Notes under the pieces: generated by a model
The model's database searches: none
What the model saw: the letters and a program-made list of their open reading frames with translations, nothing else
Told to the model about the DNA's origin: nothing
Source: Mediterraneibacter hominis
GTDB taxonomy: Bacteria; Bacillota; Clostridia; Lachnospirales; Lachnospiraceae
Assembly (NCBI RefSeq): GCF_014287475.1
Contig: NZ_JACOPF010000001.1
Location: 1,364,001-1,428,000, forward strand
Direction: 5' to 3'
Length of the DNA: 64,000 nucleotides
Shown: positions 16,849 through 24,191 of the stretch, piece by piece
How the letters are laid out: every line of letters begins with the position of its first letter
How positions within the stretch are numbered: the stretch's first letter is position 1
Position numbers and translations under genes: made by a program

Positions 16849-17517
16849 TTATATTGTCCCTTTCTTTTTCCCTGACATTCTGTCTGTCATTTCTTCGGCA
16901 AGTCTATGCAGCCGCCTTGCCGCTTCCTTTATATCTGGCTGTGCAAATATAGCGCTGATAACTGCTATTCCGCAGATCCCACTTCCTTTCAGCTTCATCA
17001 CATTCCTTTCATTGATTCCGCCGATAGCAATGACAGGTATATCTACTGCTTCGCAAATTTCCTTCAAAGTCTCATGGCTTACCTCTTTTGCGTCTTCCTT
17101 TGTTCCCGTTGCAAATACCGATCCTACCCCTAGATAATCTGCACCATATTTCTGAGCTTCCAGAGCTTGTTCTACTGTCTGTACCGAAACTCCAATTATT
17201 TTTTCTGTTCCCAATATGACACGTACATCCTCTGCTTCCATATCACTTTGCCCTACATGCACGCCATCTGCATCTATAGCCTTTGCTATCTCTACATCAT
17301 CATTAATCACGAATGGTGTCTTATATTTTTCACAGAGTGCTTTTATCTCCCTTGCTTCCTTTAGAAATTCTTTCTTCTCCAAATTTTTTTCTCTGAGCTG
17401 TATGAAGGTGGCGCCTCCTTTCAACGCCTCTTCCACCTGTTCATACAACGTTTTTCCTGCCAGCCATCTTCTGTCTGTTACCGCGTAGAGCAACAGGCTT
17501 TCTTTAGAACACCTCAT
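16849..17517 (-). CDS. thiE: Thiamine-phosphate synthase
   Basis: ThiE joins HMP-PP and thiazole phosphate to make thiamine phosphate. The 222-residue TIM-barrel protein has YAVTDRRWL at the N-terminus, GGATFIQLREKN (about 35), NDDVEIAKAIDADGVHVGQSD (about 72-92), GVGSVFATGTK (about 130) and IPVIAIGGI (about 164), all diagnostic. The ATG was chosen because GAGGTG stands six bases upstream; a GTG three codons earlier overlaps that site. The start lies inside the last codons of thiM (14-base overlap), so translation is coupled. Confidence 0.95.
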   Translation of the reverse strand: MRCSKESLLLYAVTDRRWLAGKTLYEQVEEALKGGATFIQLREKNLEKKEFLKEAREIKALCEKYKTPFVINDDVEIAKAIDADGVHVGQSDMEAEDVRVILGTEKIIGVSVQTVEQALEAQKYGADYLGVGSVFATGTKEDAKEVSHETLKEICEAVDIPVIAIGGINERNVMKLKGSGICGIAVISAIFAQPDIKEAARRLHRLAEEMTDRMSGKKKGTI

Positions 17518-18325
17518 ATTTTGCACCTCTTTCTAATTCATCCTCTGTCATATTATAGACTGCGTCAATGATCCGACTGCGGTATGCCGAGTTTCCGTCC
17601 CCTCTCTGCATGTATTTCCAGCCAATTTCTCCCGCAAGCCCCATCACACAGACAGATGCCGCCGCTGCCGCCAGACGTTCTTCTGGATTTGCTGCCAGAT
17701 ATGCTGCCATCATGCCGGACAACTGGCAGCCGGTTCCTGTAATCTTTCCCATCTCCGGACGTCCGTTCCGAATCACATAGCATGTGTCTCCATCTGAGAC
17801 CAAATCAATTGCTCCTGTCACCGCAATAATAGAACCGCTTTCCTTCGCAAATTCCTTTACAAAGCCGATTGCAGTCTTTAAATTTTCCTCTGTTACTGTA
17901 TCGGCGACATCCGCATCTACGCCTTTTGTAGTCCCCTTCCCATATGACAGTGTCTTTATTTCCGATATATTTCCCCGAATGGCCGTCAGGTTGATTTTTC
18001 TCATCAATTCCAGCGCTGTATTCGTGCGCAGGGTGCTTGCTCCTGCCCCAACTGGATCGAGCAAAACCGGATGTCCTAATTCGTTGGCCTTCTTTCCCGC
18101 TTTAAACATCCCCTCTATACTGGTCTTATGCAAGGTGCCAATATTGATGTTCAAACCAGAGCAAATAGAAGTAATGTCTTCTACATCCTCCGCTTCATCC
18201 GACATAATCGGACTTCCCCCGCATGCCAAAAGAATATTTGCCACATCATTGACCGTAACATAATTTGTAATATTGTGGATCAGCGGTGCTGTCTTTTTGA
18301 CTTGTAACATACATTGTTTTATCAT
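17504..18325 (-). CDS. thiM: Hydroxyethylthiazole kinase
   Basis: ThiM phosphorylates the thiazole alcohol for salvage into thiamine. The 273-residue product shows PLIHNITNYVTVNDVANILLACGGSPIM (split over residues 14-41), NINIGTL (about 58), LDPVGAGAS (about 88), IRGNISEI (about 113) and GTGCQLSGMMAAYLA (about 200-214), the catalytic Cys-containing anion hole of the family. GGAG lies upstream of the ATG. It is the first gene after the TPP riboswitch and its terminator, and together with thiE and thiD it makes a salvage rather than a full de novo pathway; no thiC or thiG is present. Confidence 0.96.
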   Translation of the reverse strand: MIKQCMLQVKKTAPLIHNITNYVTVNDVANILLACGGSPIMSDEAEDVEDITSICSGLNINIGTLHKTSIEGMFKAGKKANELGHPVLLDPVGAGASTLRTNTALELMRKINLTAIRGNISEIKTLSYGKGTTKGVDADVADTVTEENLKTAIGFVKEFAKESGSIIAVTGAIDLVSDGDTCYVIRNGRPEMGKITGTGCQLSGMMAAYLAANPEERLAAAAASVCVMGLAGEIGWKYMQRGDGNSAYRSRIIDAVYNMTEDELERGAKYEVF

Positions 18326-18354
18326 ACGTCAACTCCTCCTATATTTCATAAATA

Positions 18355-18391
18355 GTAAAAAGCAGGTATACCAATGAGGTATACCCGCTGC
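18355..18391 (-). terminator. Riboswitch-controlled terminator before thiM
   Basis: On the minus strand GCGGGTATACC pairs with GGTATACCTGC around TCATT, followed by TTTTT. It lies directly after the TPP aptamer, so it is the probable expression platform. Confidence 0.85.
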
Positions 18392-18404
18392 AAATGCGTT
18401 TATA

Positions 18405-18492
18405 TTCTCCCTACGTTGGCATTATCCAAATCAGGTTACGGGTCTAGGCGCTTCAGCCTACTCTCAGCCTGCTTCGCACGCAAGCTCCCCTG
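18405..18492 (-). promoter_or_regulatory. TPP riboswitch (THI element)
   Basis: The minus strand reads GGGGAGC...GGCTGAGAGTAGGCT...GACCCGTAACCTGATTTGG and ATAATGCCAACGTAGGGA, which are the conserved pieces of the thiamine pyrophosphate aptamer in correct order. It lies between thiW and thiM and should switch off thiM-thiE-HAD-thiD when TPP is plentiful. Confidence 0.97.
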
Positions 18493-18498
18493 TTATTT

Positions 18499-19011
18499 TT
18501 ATTGATACTTCAAGTTTCCCAGATACACATCTAGTATTTTCATTTTTTTCATTGCAGTGACAAGCACTACTGCCAAAATAGTACCACCAAAACTAGAGAT
18601 GAAAAATGGAACTACAAAGCCAAACACTGCGCTTTTACTTCCCATCAAAAGTACAGCGACCGGATAGCTCAAAAGTCCTCCGATAACAGATGTTCCAAAC
18701 AGCTCTCCCGCATATGCATATGGAAGATGTTTTCCATATTTGTACAATATGCCGCATAGAAATGCCCCACACATAGACCCTGGAAATGCAAGCAGTGTCC
18801 CCGTTCCCATCAAATTTCGCAAAAGACTTGTCACAAATGCCATTCCTACTGCGTACCCCGGCCCCAAAAACACGCCGCTTAATATATTAATAAAATGCTG
18901 AATCGGAGCACACTTTGAGGCGCCGACCGGAATAGATAATGGCGAACATACAATACCGACAGCTACAAGAATACCTGCCAAAGCAAGTTTTTTCACGTGA
19001 TTGTTTTTCAT
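18499..19011 (-). CDS. thiW: ThiW, ECF-type thiazole transporter substrate component
   Basis: This 170-residue membrane protein has five to six hydrophobic segments (LALAGILVAVGIVCSPLSIPV at the N-terminus, FINILSGVFLGPGYAVGMAFVTSLL, LIGGLLSYPVAVLL-like, FVVPFFISSFGGTILAVVLV). The PVGASKCAPIQHFINILSGVFLGP block and the position beside thiM fit ThiW, the S component thought to bring in hydroxyethylthiazole or a related thiamine precursor with a shared ECF module encoded elsewhere. CAGGAGG precedes the ATG. The gene lies upstream of the TPP riboswitch and has its own promoter and a long structured leader. Confidence 0.9.
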   Translation of the reverse strand: MKNNHVKKLALAGILVAVGIVCSPLSIPVGASKCAPIQHFINILSGVFLGPGYAVGMAFVTSLLRNLMGTGTLLAFPGSMCGAFLCGILYKYGKHLPYAYAGELFGTSVIGGLLSYPVAVLLMGSKSAVFGFVVPFFISSFGGTILAVVLVTAMKKMKILDVYLGNLKYQ

Positions 19012-19162
19012 ATTAACCTCCTGAAATAACGGTCGATACTCACTGGTATCCTCTCACTCCGGAACACGGATTCCCTCGCAGGTTATTTTCGTACCTCGTA
19101 CGTAAAGTACAGTAAAAACCCAGACGGCGCTCCCCGCCCAGGAAAACTTTTGTCGGATATCC
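19012..19162 (-). promoter_or_regulatory. Structured 5' leader of thiW, class unclear
   Basis: The leader is about 150 bases. In order on the minus strand it shows a GGGCGGGGAGCGCC hairpin followed by GTCTGGGTTTTT, a CGTAC-GAG-GTACG hairpin, AATAACCTGCGAGGGAA, a GGAAnnnnnnUUCC hairpin and GGATAC...GTATC. AATAACCT can pair with AGGTTAAT across the ribosome site. Parts (GGGGAGC, AACCTG, GAGGGAA) recall a TPP aptamer, but the central GGATAATGCC core is missing. It may be a degenerate TPP element or another thiamine-precursor riboswitch such as the HMP-PP (thiS) class. Confidence 0.4.
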
Positions 19163-19168
19163 GGAAAT

Positions 19169-19197
19169 ATCTTATCACAATCTACTTTTACTGTAAA
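19169..19197 (-). promoter_or_regulatory. Promoter of thiW
   Basis: TTTACA, a 17-base spacer and TAAGAT on the minus strand. It overlaps the divergent plus-strand promoter region of the YbaK gene, and TTTACTGTAAA there is palindromic. Confidence 0.65.
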
Positions 19198-19214
19198 GAC
19201 GATTCTGTTATAAT
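19187..19214 (+). promoter_or_regulatory. Promoter of the YbaK gene
   Basis: TTTACT, a 16-base spacer and a perfect TATAAT, about 68 bases before the start. Confidence 0.5.
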
Positions 19215-19281
19215 AAAAAACGGCAGTAAAATCAAATCTGTCTTTTCACCATGATTTTGTAATTCAATAAAGGAGTCTGCT

Positions 19282-19749
19282 ATGTCCGTACAAATCGTTA
19301 AAAATTATTTTAAAAACAATAATATAAACAAAGAAATAATAGAGTTTCCCGTTTCCAGTGCAACCGTTGAACTGGCAGCCCAGGCCGCCGGAGTAGAACC
19401 TGCCCGTATCGCTAAAACCCTTTCTTTTTACACAAAAGAACGGGACGCGGCCATCCTAATCGTAACAGCAGGAGACATGAAAATAAATAATAGTAAATTC
19501 AAACATTTCTTTGGAATGAAGGCAAAAATGTTATCTGCTGATGATGTAGAAGCTTATACAGGGCATGCAATCGGGGGAGTTTGTCCCTTTGGAAATCCAG
19601 ATACAGCAGTCACTTATTTAGATATATCTTTAAAGCGTTTTACCACTGTATTTCCTGCTGCCGGCAGTTCAAATTCGGCCGTAGAATTAACCTGTGGTGA
19701 ACTAGAAAAATATGCCAATACAAAAGAATGGATTGATGTATGTAAATAA
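19282..19749 (+). CDS. YbaK/ProX-type aminoacyl-tRNA deacylase
   Basis: This 155-residue protein has the YbaK/EbsC fold. SSATVELAAQAAGVEPARIAKTLSF (about residues 25-49) includes the conserved catalytic-region lysine of the RIAKTL segment. DMKINNSKF (about 69), HAIGGVCPFG (about 95-104) and FPAAGSSNSAVELTCGEL (about 124-141) follow family order. Such enzymes hydrolyse mischarged tRNAs, classically Cys-tRNA(Pro). The substrate here is not certain because several subfamilies share these motifs. AAAGGAG is upstream and a perfect terminator follows, so it is monocistronic. Confidence 0.9.
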   Translation: MSVQIVKNYFKNNNINKEIIEFPVSSATVELAAQAAGVEPARIAKTLSFYTKERDAAILIVTAGDMKINNSKFKHFFGMKAKMLSADDVEAYTGHAIGGVCPFGNPDTAVTYLDISLKRFTTVFPAAGSSNSAVELTCGELEKYANTKEWIDVCK

Positions 19750-19776
19750 AAAAGTGGGAACCCCCACTTTTTTATT
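19745..19776. terminator. Bidirectional terminator between the YbaK and SufB-like genes
   Basis: AAAGTGGG (19751-19758) pairs with CCCACTTT (19763-19770), with A-rich and T-rich flanks that serve both converging genes. Confidence 0.9.
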
Positions 19777-19806
19777 TACATATCTACTGTATTGAATTCT
19801 TCTCTT

Positions 19807-20727
19807 TTATTTCAGGAAATTCTCTATAATTACTGCCTCTGCTTCTTCTGCATTAAGCCCGAATGTCCGCAGCTTTGTAAGCTGTTCATCATTAATTCTT
19901 CCTATTGCTGCTTCATGTATAATCTGCGCATCTATATGTCTTGCATTAATTTCTGGAATAGAGCTGATTTCAGCCTCATCCATAATAATGGAGTCGCACT
20001 GAATATGTGCATGACAAAGGTTATTTCCTATTGCTTTTGGATGAAATACCTGCCTGGAAGTCCCCTTTGCTACAGAACGTGACACAATCCGCGCAGAACT
20101 GTTTTCTCCATTTAGATACACATCCATATTCGAAACTGCTGTCTGATCTTCATGCGTCATCAGCTTTTCTGTCACAAAAAGCTTTGCGTTTTCTGCCAGT
20201 TCAATATAATTTTCCCTTTCTGTAGAATCTACCCCTTTAATTTGGGATGTCTCAAGCGTAAAGACTGAATTTTCTCCCACATATATCTTTGTAACTGGAT
20301 TCAGCACTTTCTTTCCAGTTCCATTGCCTTGCGCATAATGATTTTCTACATATTTTACATTGGCATTTTTTCCTACATGGAACGTATGAATACCGTCATG
20401 TCTTGTCTCACTGCATCCTTCTCCATGAATTCCACAGCCGGCAACGATTGTGACGTCTGCTCCATCTTCAATATAAAAATCGTTATATACAACGTCAATC
20501 CCTTCTTTGGACATCACGACAGGTATATGCACCTGCTCGTCTTTTGCTTCCCCACTGATATGAATGTCAATGCCCGCCTTATCCGCTTTTTTTACTATCT
20601 GGATATGTCTGCTGTCTCCATGACACACAGCCATACCGTTCAGTCTTAAATTATATGCTCCCTCCTGCTTAAATCCATAGGAATCTATTACATTTAATAC
20701 GTCCTGCGTCACTTTATTAAGCTCCAT
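19807..20727 (-). CDS. SufB/SufD-family Fe-S scaffold protein (short form)
   Basis: The 306-residue product is a beta-helix protein of the SufBD family; the C-terminal part ARHIDAQIIHEAAIGRINDEQL is typical (usual form HEATVGRI). It is much shorter than E. coli SufB or SufD and lacks the long N-terminal domain. The middle holds a GCGIHGEGCSETRHDG patch (about residues 96-111), cysteine- and histidine-rich, that may bind iron or an Fe-S cluster. The ATG follows AGGAGGGG, and the start overlaps the end of the SufC-like ATPase gene by 11 bases. No cysteine desulfurase or SufU lies in the window, so this is a two-gene unit. Confidence 0.85.
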   Translation of the reverse strand: MELNKVTQDVLNVIDSYGFKQEGAYNLRLNGMAVCHGDSRHIQIVKKADKAGIDIHISGEAKDEQVHIPVVMSKEGIDVVYNDFYIEDGADVTIVAGCGIHGEGCSETRHDGIHTFHVGKNANVKYVENHYAQGNGTGKKVLNPVTKIYVGENSVFTLETSQIKGVDSTERENYIELAENAKLFVTEKLMTHEDQTAVSNMDVYLNGENSSARIVSRSVAKGTSRQVFHPKAIGNNLCHAHIQCDSIIMDEAEISSIPEINARHIDAQIIHEAAIGRINDEQLTKLRTFGLNAEEAEAVIIENFLK

Positions 20728-21463
20728 AGAGATCCCCTCCTTTTTGTCTGCGGCATTCACAGGAATCTAACTCTTTTCCAAATAAGCTCGGCATAATTTC
20801 TTCTGCTGCACCGATGGATTCTAACTTTCCTTCGGAAATAACCATAATTCTATCTGCCATCTGAATAATTCGCTCTTGATGCGAAATCAAAATCAAACTT
20901 TCCTTCTTCTCTTTGTGAATCTGTTCAAACCGTTTAATCAGCATAGAAAAGCTCCACAAGTCGATTCCGGCTTCTGGTTCATCAAAAATGCAAAGTGCAT
21001 GTCGTTTCGCCAAAACCGTCGCAATCTCAATCCGCTTCATTTCTCCGCCGGATAATGTTGCATCTGCCTCTCTGTCGATATATTCCCTGGCGCATAAGCC
21101 TACACTGCTAAGCAGCTCACAACAGGTTTTTTCATCCAGCACTTTTCCCGCTGCAAGAGACAACAGCCTTCTTACAGTCATTCCTTTAAAGCGTGGAGGC
21201 TGCTGAAACGCAAAACCAATTCCGGCTTTCGCCCTCTCATCAATTGACAGTTCTGTAATATCCTGTCCATCCAAATAAATTTTCCCTGCTGTCTCTTTGT
21301 AAATCCCCATCAGCAGCTTTGCCAAGGTAGATTTACCGCCTCCATTGGGTCCTGTAATCACCAACATTTCTCCATCCTGCACAGTAAAACTGACATCTGA
21401 GAGAATTTCTGACTGCCGCCCTTCTTCTAGAATATCATATGATAAATGTTCTACCTGTAACAC
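20717..21463 (-). CDS. SufC-like ABC ATPase
   Basis: This 248-residue cytoplasmic ATPase has Walker A GPNGGGKST (about residues 37-45), a Q-loop in FAFQQPPRF (about 88), signature LSGGEMKR (about 137), Walker B LCIFDEPEAGIDLWS (about 157-171) and the switch His in LISHQER (about 194). DEPEAGID and QQPPRF are typical of SufC, the ATPase that drives Fe-S cluster assembly on SufB/D. A GTG start is preferred because AAGGAA is nine bases upstream, while a GTG three codons earlier touches that site. With the overlapping SufB-like gene it resembles the minimal SufC-B (SMS) arrangement. Confidence 0.88.
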   Translation of the reverse strand: MLQVEHLSYDILEEGRQSEILSDVSFTVQDGEMLVITGPNGGGKSTLAKLLMGIYKETAGKIYLDGQDITELSIDERAKAGIGFAFQQPPRFKGMTVRRLLSLAAGKVLDEKTCCELLSSVGLCAREYIDREADATLSGGEMKRIEIATVLAKRHALCIFDEPEAGIDLWSFSMLIKRFEQIHKEKKESLILISHQERIIQMADRIMVISEGKLESIGAAEEIMPSLFGKELDSCECRRQKGGDLYGA

Positions 21464-21505
21464 TTGAATCACTTCCTTTTACTAATCTTGTGTGTTGTCT
21501 GTTTC

Positions 21506-22384
21506 TTATACCGAGAATCTCCAGAATATTTCTTTAAAACGATCGGCATAGATGCTTCCTCGTCTCCAAAGAAAAGTGAAATCATGGAAAATCTGAAAGT
21601 CTTTCAGACATATCTTTTGCATTTCTCCTTTTTCCAGTTCTTCCCTGACTGCAACTTCATATAAAAATGTAATACCGCATCCCGCTTTTGTCAACTCTTT
21701 AATCGTCTGCAGGCTTCCTACTTCCATAGATTTTTTAAAATCCTCCAGACTGTAATTCTGAGAGCTTAAAAATCTTTCCAGCACTTCTCTTGTACCAGAG
21801 CCTGGTTCACGAAGTAAAAGACGCTCTCCAAACAAGTCCTCTACTTTCTCTGTCTTCTTCAAAAATGAATAATTTCTGCCACAAACAGCAATATATCTTT
21901 CTGTAGAATAATGTAGAAACTCATATTCTCTTTTCTTAAAAAAACCTTCTACAATCGCAAAATCTATCTTGCCCTCATCTAGTCTGTTTAACAAAGCATT
22001 TGTATTTTCCACTTCCATATGTATTTTCGCATCGGGATATCTGGACAAATACTTTTGCAAAACCTTGCCCATGAGCGCGTCTCCTACTGTTCTGGTCGCT
22101 CCAAACCGTATTTCCTTTAATTCTTCCCCTTCTCTTATCATTTCATTCTGAAGAAAAAGCTCATCATGTTTCATAGTCAGTGAAGCATTTCTAAGCAGTT
22201 CTCCTGCATTTGTCAAACGTAGTTTTTTTCCTTCATAGTGAAACAGCTTTGTATGGTAATACTTCTCCAGAAAACGAATATGCTGTGAGACTGCCGGCTG
22301 CGTAATATGCAGTTCCTCTGATGCCCTTGTAAAATTCATACACTGACAAACTGTCAAAAATGTTTCCATCCGAAAATCAAGCAT
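21506..22384 (-). CDS. LysR-family transcriptional regulator
   Basis: The 292-residue protein has an N-terminal LysR winged helix (residues 1-60; FTRASEELHITQPAVSQHIRFLE is diagnostic) and a periplasmic-binding-like effector domain (about 90-290; IRFGATRTVGDALMG, IDFAIVEGFF, LLLREPGSGTRE). The last motif is like that of CysL/CysB-type regulators. It is divergent from the YeiH-type transporter gene 294 bases away, the usual arrangement in which a LysR protein activates its neighbour. GAGGGG is upstream of the ATG. Confidence 0.93.
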   Translation of the reverse strand: MLDFRMETFLTVCQCMNFTRASEELHITQPAVSQHIRFLEKYYHTKLFHYEGKKLRLTNAGELLRNASLTMKHDELFLQNEMIREGEELKEIRFGATRTVGDALMGKVLQKYLSRYPDAKIHMEVENTNALLNRLDEGKIDFAIVEGFFKKREYEFLHYSTERYIAVCGRNYSFLKKTEKVEDLFGERLLLREPGSGTREVLERFLSSQNYSLEDFKKSMEVGSLQTIKELTKAGCGITFLYEVAVREELEKGEMQKICLKDFQIFHDFTFLWRRGSIYADRFKEIFWRFSV

Positions 22385-22678
22385 GACAACCCCTCTTAAT
22401 CTTCAACCTCTTAACTGTATCTTCTTGTGAACAAATGCGGGATACTCGTTTATTCGAATAGCCCGCACTCCTTATATGCTGAATCCTCAGCTTTATATTA
22501 ACTACTCCCTGCACTTATCATAACATATATTTATTATAAAATAAATATATATAATTATATTTTATTATATTTTTATGCTATTATTTTTTAGACGGCACAT
22601 ATACCTGGTAAATTTTGTATACTGTACTGGTACATTGCCTGTTTGTTACATATTATCTGTCAATTGGAGGATTTTATT
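22385..22678. promoter_or_regulatory. Divergent control region between lysR and yeiH-like genes
   Basis: Two dyads are visible. TGCGGG (22436) with CCCGCA (22462) encloses the palindrome TATTCGAATA. ATAAAATA (22536) with TATTTTAT (22558) sits in an extremely AT-rich stretch nearer yeiH and is a plausible LysR operator. I could not pick out a convincing promoter. Confidence 0.35.
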
Positions 22679-23686
22679 ATGAACTTTATAAAAAGAAATG
22701 GAGCTGGAATCTCACTTTGCCTAGTTATTTCTATACCAGCATGGTTTTTAGGTCAAATATTCCCTGTAATTGGAGGGCCTGTATTTTCTATCCTATTTGG
22801 GATGGTGCTTACTCTTCTTATAACCAAAAAAGACACGCTTGCCGGAGGGATCCAATTCACTTCCAAAAAGATCTTACAGGCAGCCGTTATACTTCTGGGA
22901 TTCGGTATGAATCTTACTGAAATCCTGGCAAAAGGAAAACAGTCTCTCCCCATTATCCTCTCTACCATTGCCACATCTCTGGCAATTTCATTCCTGCTTT
23001 ATAAAGCATTGAAATTAAGGCCTAATAATGCCATTTTAGTAGGCGTCGGTTCCTCTATCTGCGGCGGCAGCGCCATCGCCGCCACAGCTCCTGTAATCCA
23101 TGCCTCCGATGAGGAAGTCGCACAGTCTATCTCTGTTATCTTCCTCTTCAATGTCCTTGCAGCACTTCTCTTTCCTGCACTAGGCCAGGTTCTCCATCTA
23201 AGCAATGAAGGTTTCGGGTTGTTTGCAGGAACGGCAATCAATGATACCTCTTCTGTCACAGCGGCCGCTGCTGCATGGGACGGTATGCATGCCAGCCACA
23301 CACTGGAATCTGCAACGATTGTCAAAATGACCCGAACGTTGGCAATTATTCCGATTACACTCGTACTCGCCCTCTACAGAGGGAAAAAGGAAAAAAATAA
23401 AAAAGACTCTTCCTTCAGCCTGAAAAAGTCTTTCCCATTTTTTGTTTTATTCTTCATTCTCGCCAGCGTAATTACAACTGTTTTCCAACTGCCTGCCACA
23501 GTCACTGCACCTTTAAAAGAATGTAGCAAGTTCTTAATTGTAATAGCAATGGCAGCAATCGGATTAAACACAAACATTATAAAGCTTGTGCGTACCGGAG
23601 GAAAACCGATTTTTACCGGATTTTGCTGCTGGACAGGAATTACCCTGGTAAGTCTTGGAATGCAGCATATCCTGCATATATGGTAA
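22679..23686 (+). CDS. YeiH-family putative sulfate exporter
   Basis: This 335-residue membrane protein has about ten hydrophobic segments. YeiH (UPF0324) hallmarks are [13 protein letters not shown] near residue 72, [20 protein letters not shown] near 133-152, [20 protein letters not shown] near 192, and [12 protein letters not shown] near the end. The family is thought to move sulfate or sulfonate-type anions, but the direction and substrate are not firmly known. TTGGAGG is eight bases before the chosen ATG; an upstream in-frame ATG has no ribosome site. The divergent LysR gene is its probable activator. Confidence 0.9.
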   Translation: MNFIKRNGAGISLCLVISIPAWFLGQIFPVIGGPVFSILFGMVLTLLITKKDTLAGGIQFTSKKILQAAVILLGFGMNLTEILAKGKQSLPIILSTIATSLAISFLLYKALKLRPNNAILVGVGSSICGGSAIAATAPVIHASDEEVAQSISVIFLFNVLAALLFPALGQVLHLSNEGFGLFAGTAINDTSSVTAAAAAWDGMHASHTLESATIVKMTRTLAIIPITLVLALYRGKKEKNKKDSSFSLKKSFPFFVLFFILASVITTVFQLPATVTAPLKECSKFLIVIAMAAIGLNTNIIKLVRTGGKPIFTGFCCWTGITLVSLGMQHILHIW

Positions 23687-23748
23687 AGCTCTAAATTTTG
23701 CTACATCCATATAAAAAATGATTTCTTCATATATTTTCTATAAAAGCA

Positions 23749-23757
23749 TGCTATAAT
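23749..23757 (+). promoter_or_regulatory. Extended -10 element of the YbjQ-like gene
   Basis: TGCTATAAT is an extended -10 box about 58 bases before the start. No good -35 is seen, which is normal for this type. Confidence 0.5.
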
Positions 23758-23815
23758 ACAATTAAAGAAAAGTAGTATAAAAGACTGCTTTTTATATCTG
23801 CAAGGAGGGATATCT

Positions 23816-24127
23816 ATGTTAGTAGTAACTACGGAGAAAATACCCGGACAGGAGTTTGAAGTCCTGGGACTTGTCAAAGGAAGTACGATCCAATGTAAAA
23901 ATATAGGGCGTGATATTGGAAGCTCCTTTAAAAATTTAGTGGGCGGTGAAATGAAATCATACGTGGAAATGATGAACCAGGCACGAGATATTGCTTATGA
24001 ACGCATGGTACAGGATGCTGCCAGATTTCCTGCTGACGCGATCGTTGCTATGCGCTTTGCAACCAGTTCTATTGCACAGGGCGCTGCCGAGGTTATGGCA
24101 TATGGAACTGCTGTAAAGTTTAAGTAG
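23816..24127 (+). CDS. YbjQ-family (DUF74) protein
   Basis: This 103-residue protein has the whole YbjQ pattern: TTEKIPGQEFEVLGLVKGSTIQ at the N-terminus, then GRDIGSSFKNLVGGEMKSYVEMM and DAARFPADAIVAMRF. The family forms pentameric barrels sometimes called heavy-metal-binding, but the role is unknown. AGGAGGG precedes the ATG. It is monocistronic and converges on the RND transporter gene. Confidence 0.9.
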   Translation: MLVVTTEKIPGQEFEVLGLVKGSTIQCKNIGRDIGSSFKNLVGGEMKSYVEMMNQARDIAYERMVQDAARFPADAIVAMRFATSSIAQGAAEVMAYGTAVKFK

Positions 24128-24161
24128 CACAATATTTCCAAATAATCTCCAGTTTTATACT

Positions 24162-24190
24162 ATGTCTCCTGTCAAATTGACAGGAGACAT
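24162..24190. terminator. Perfect hairpin between convergent YbjQ-like and RND genes
   Basis: ATGTCTCCTGTCAA pairs with TTGACAGGAGACAT in a 14-bp stem. No T-run follows on either strand, so intrinsic termination may be weak. Confidence 0.5.
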
Positions 24191-24191
24191 A

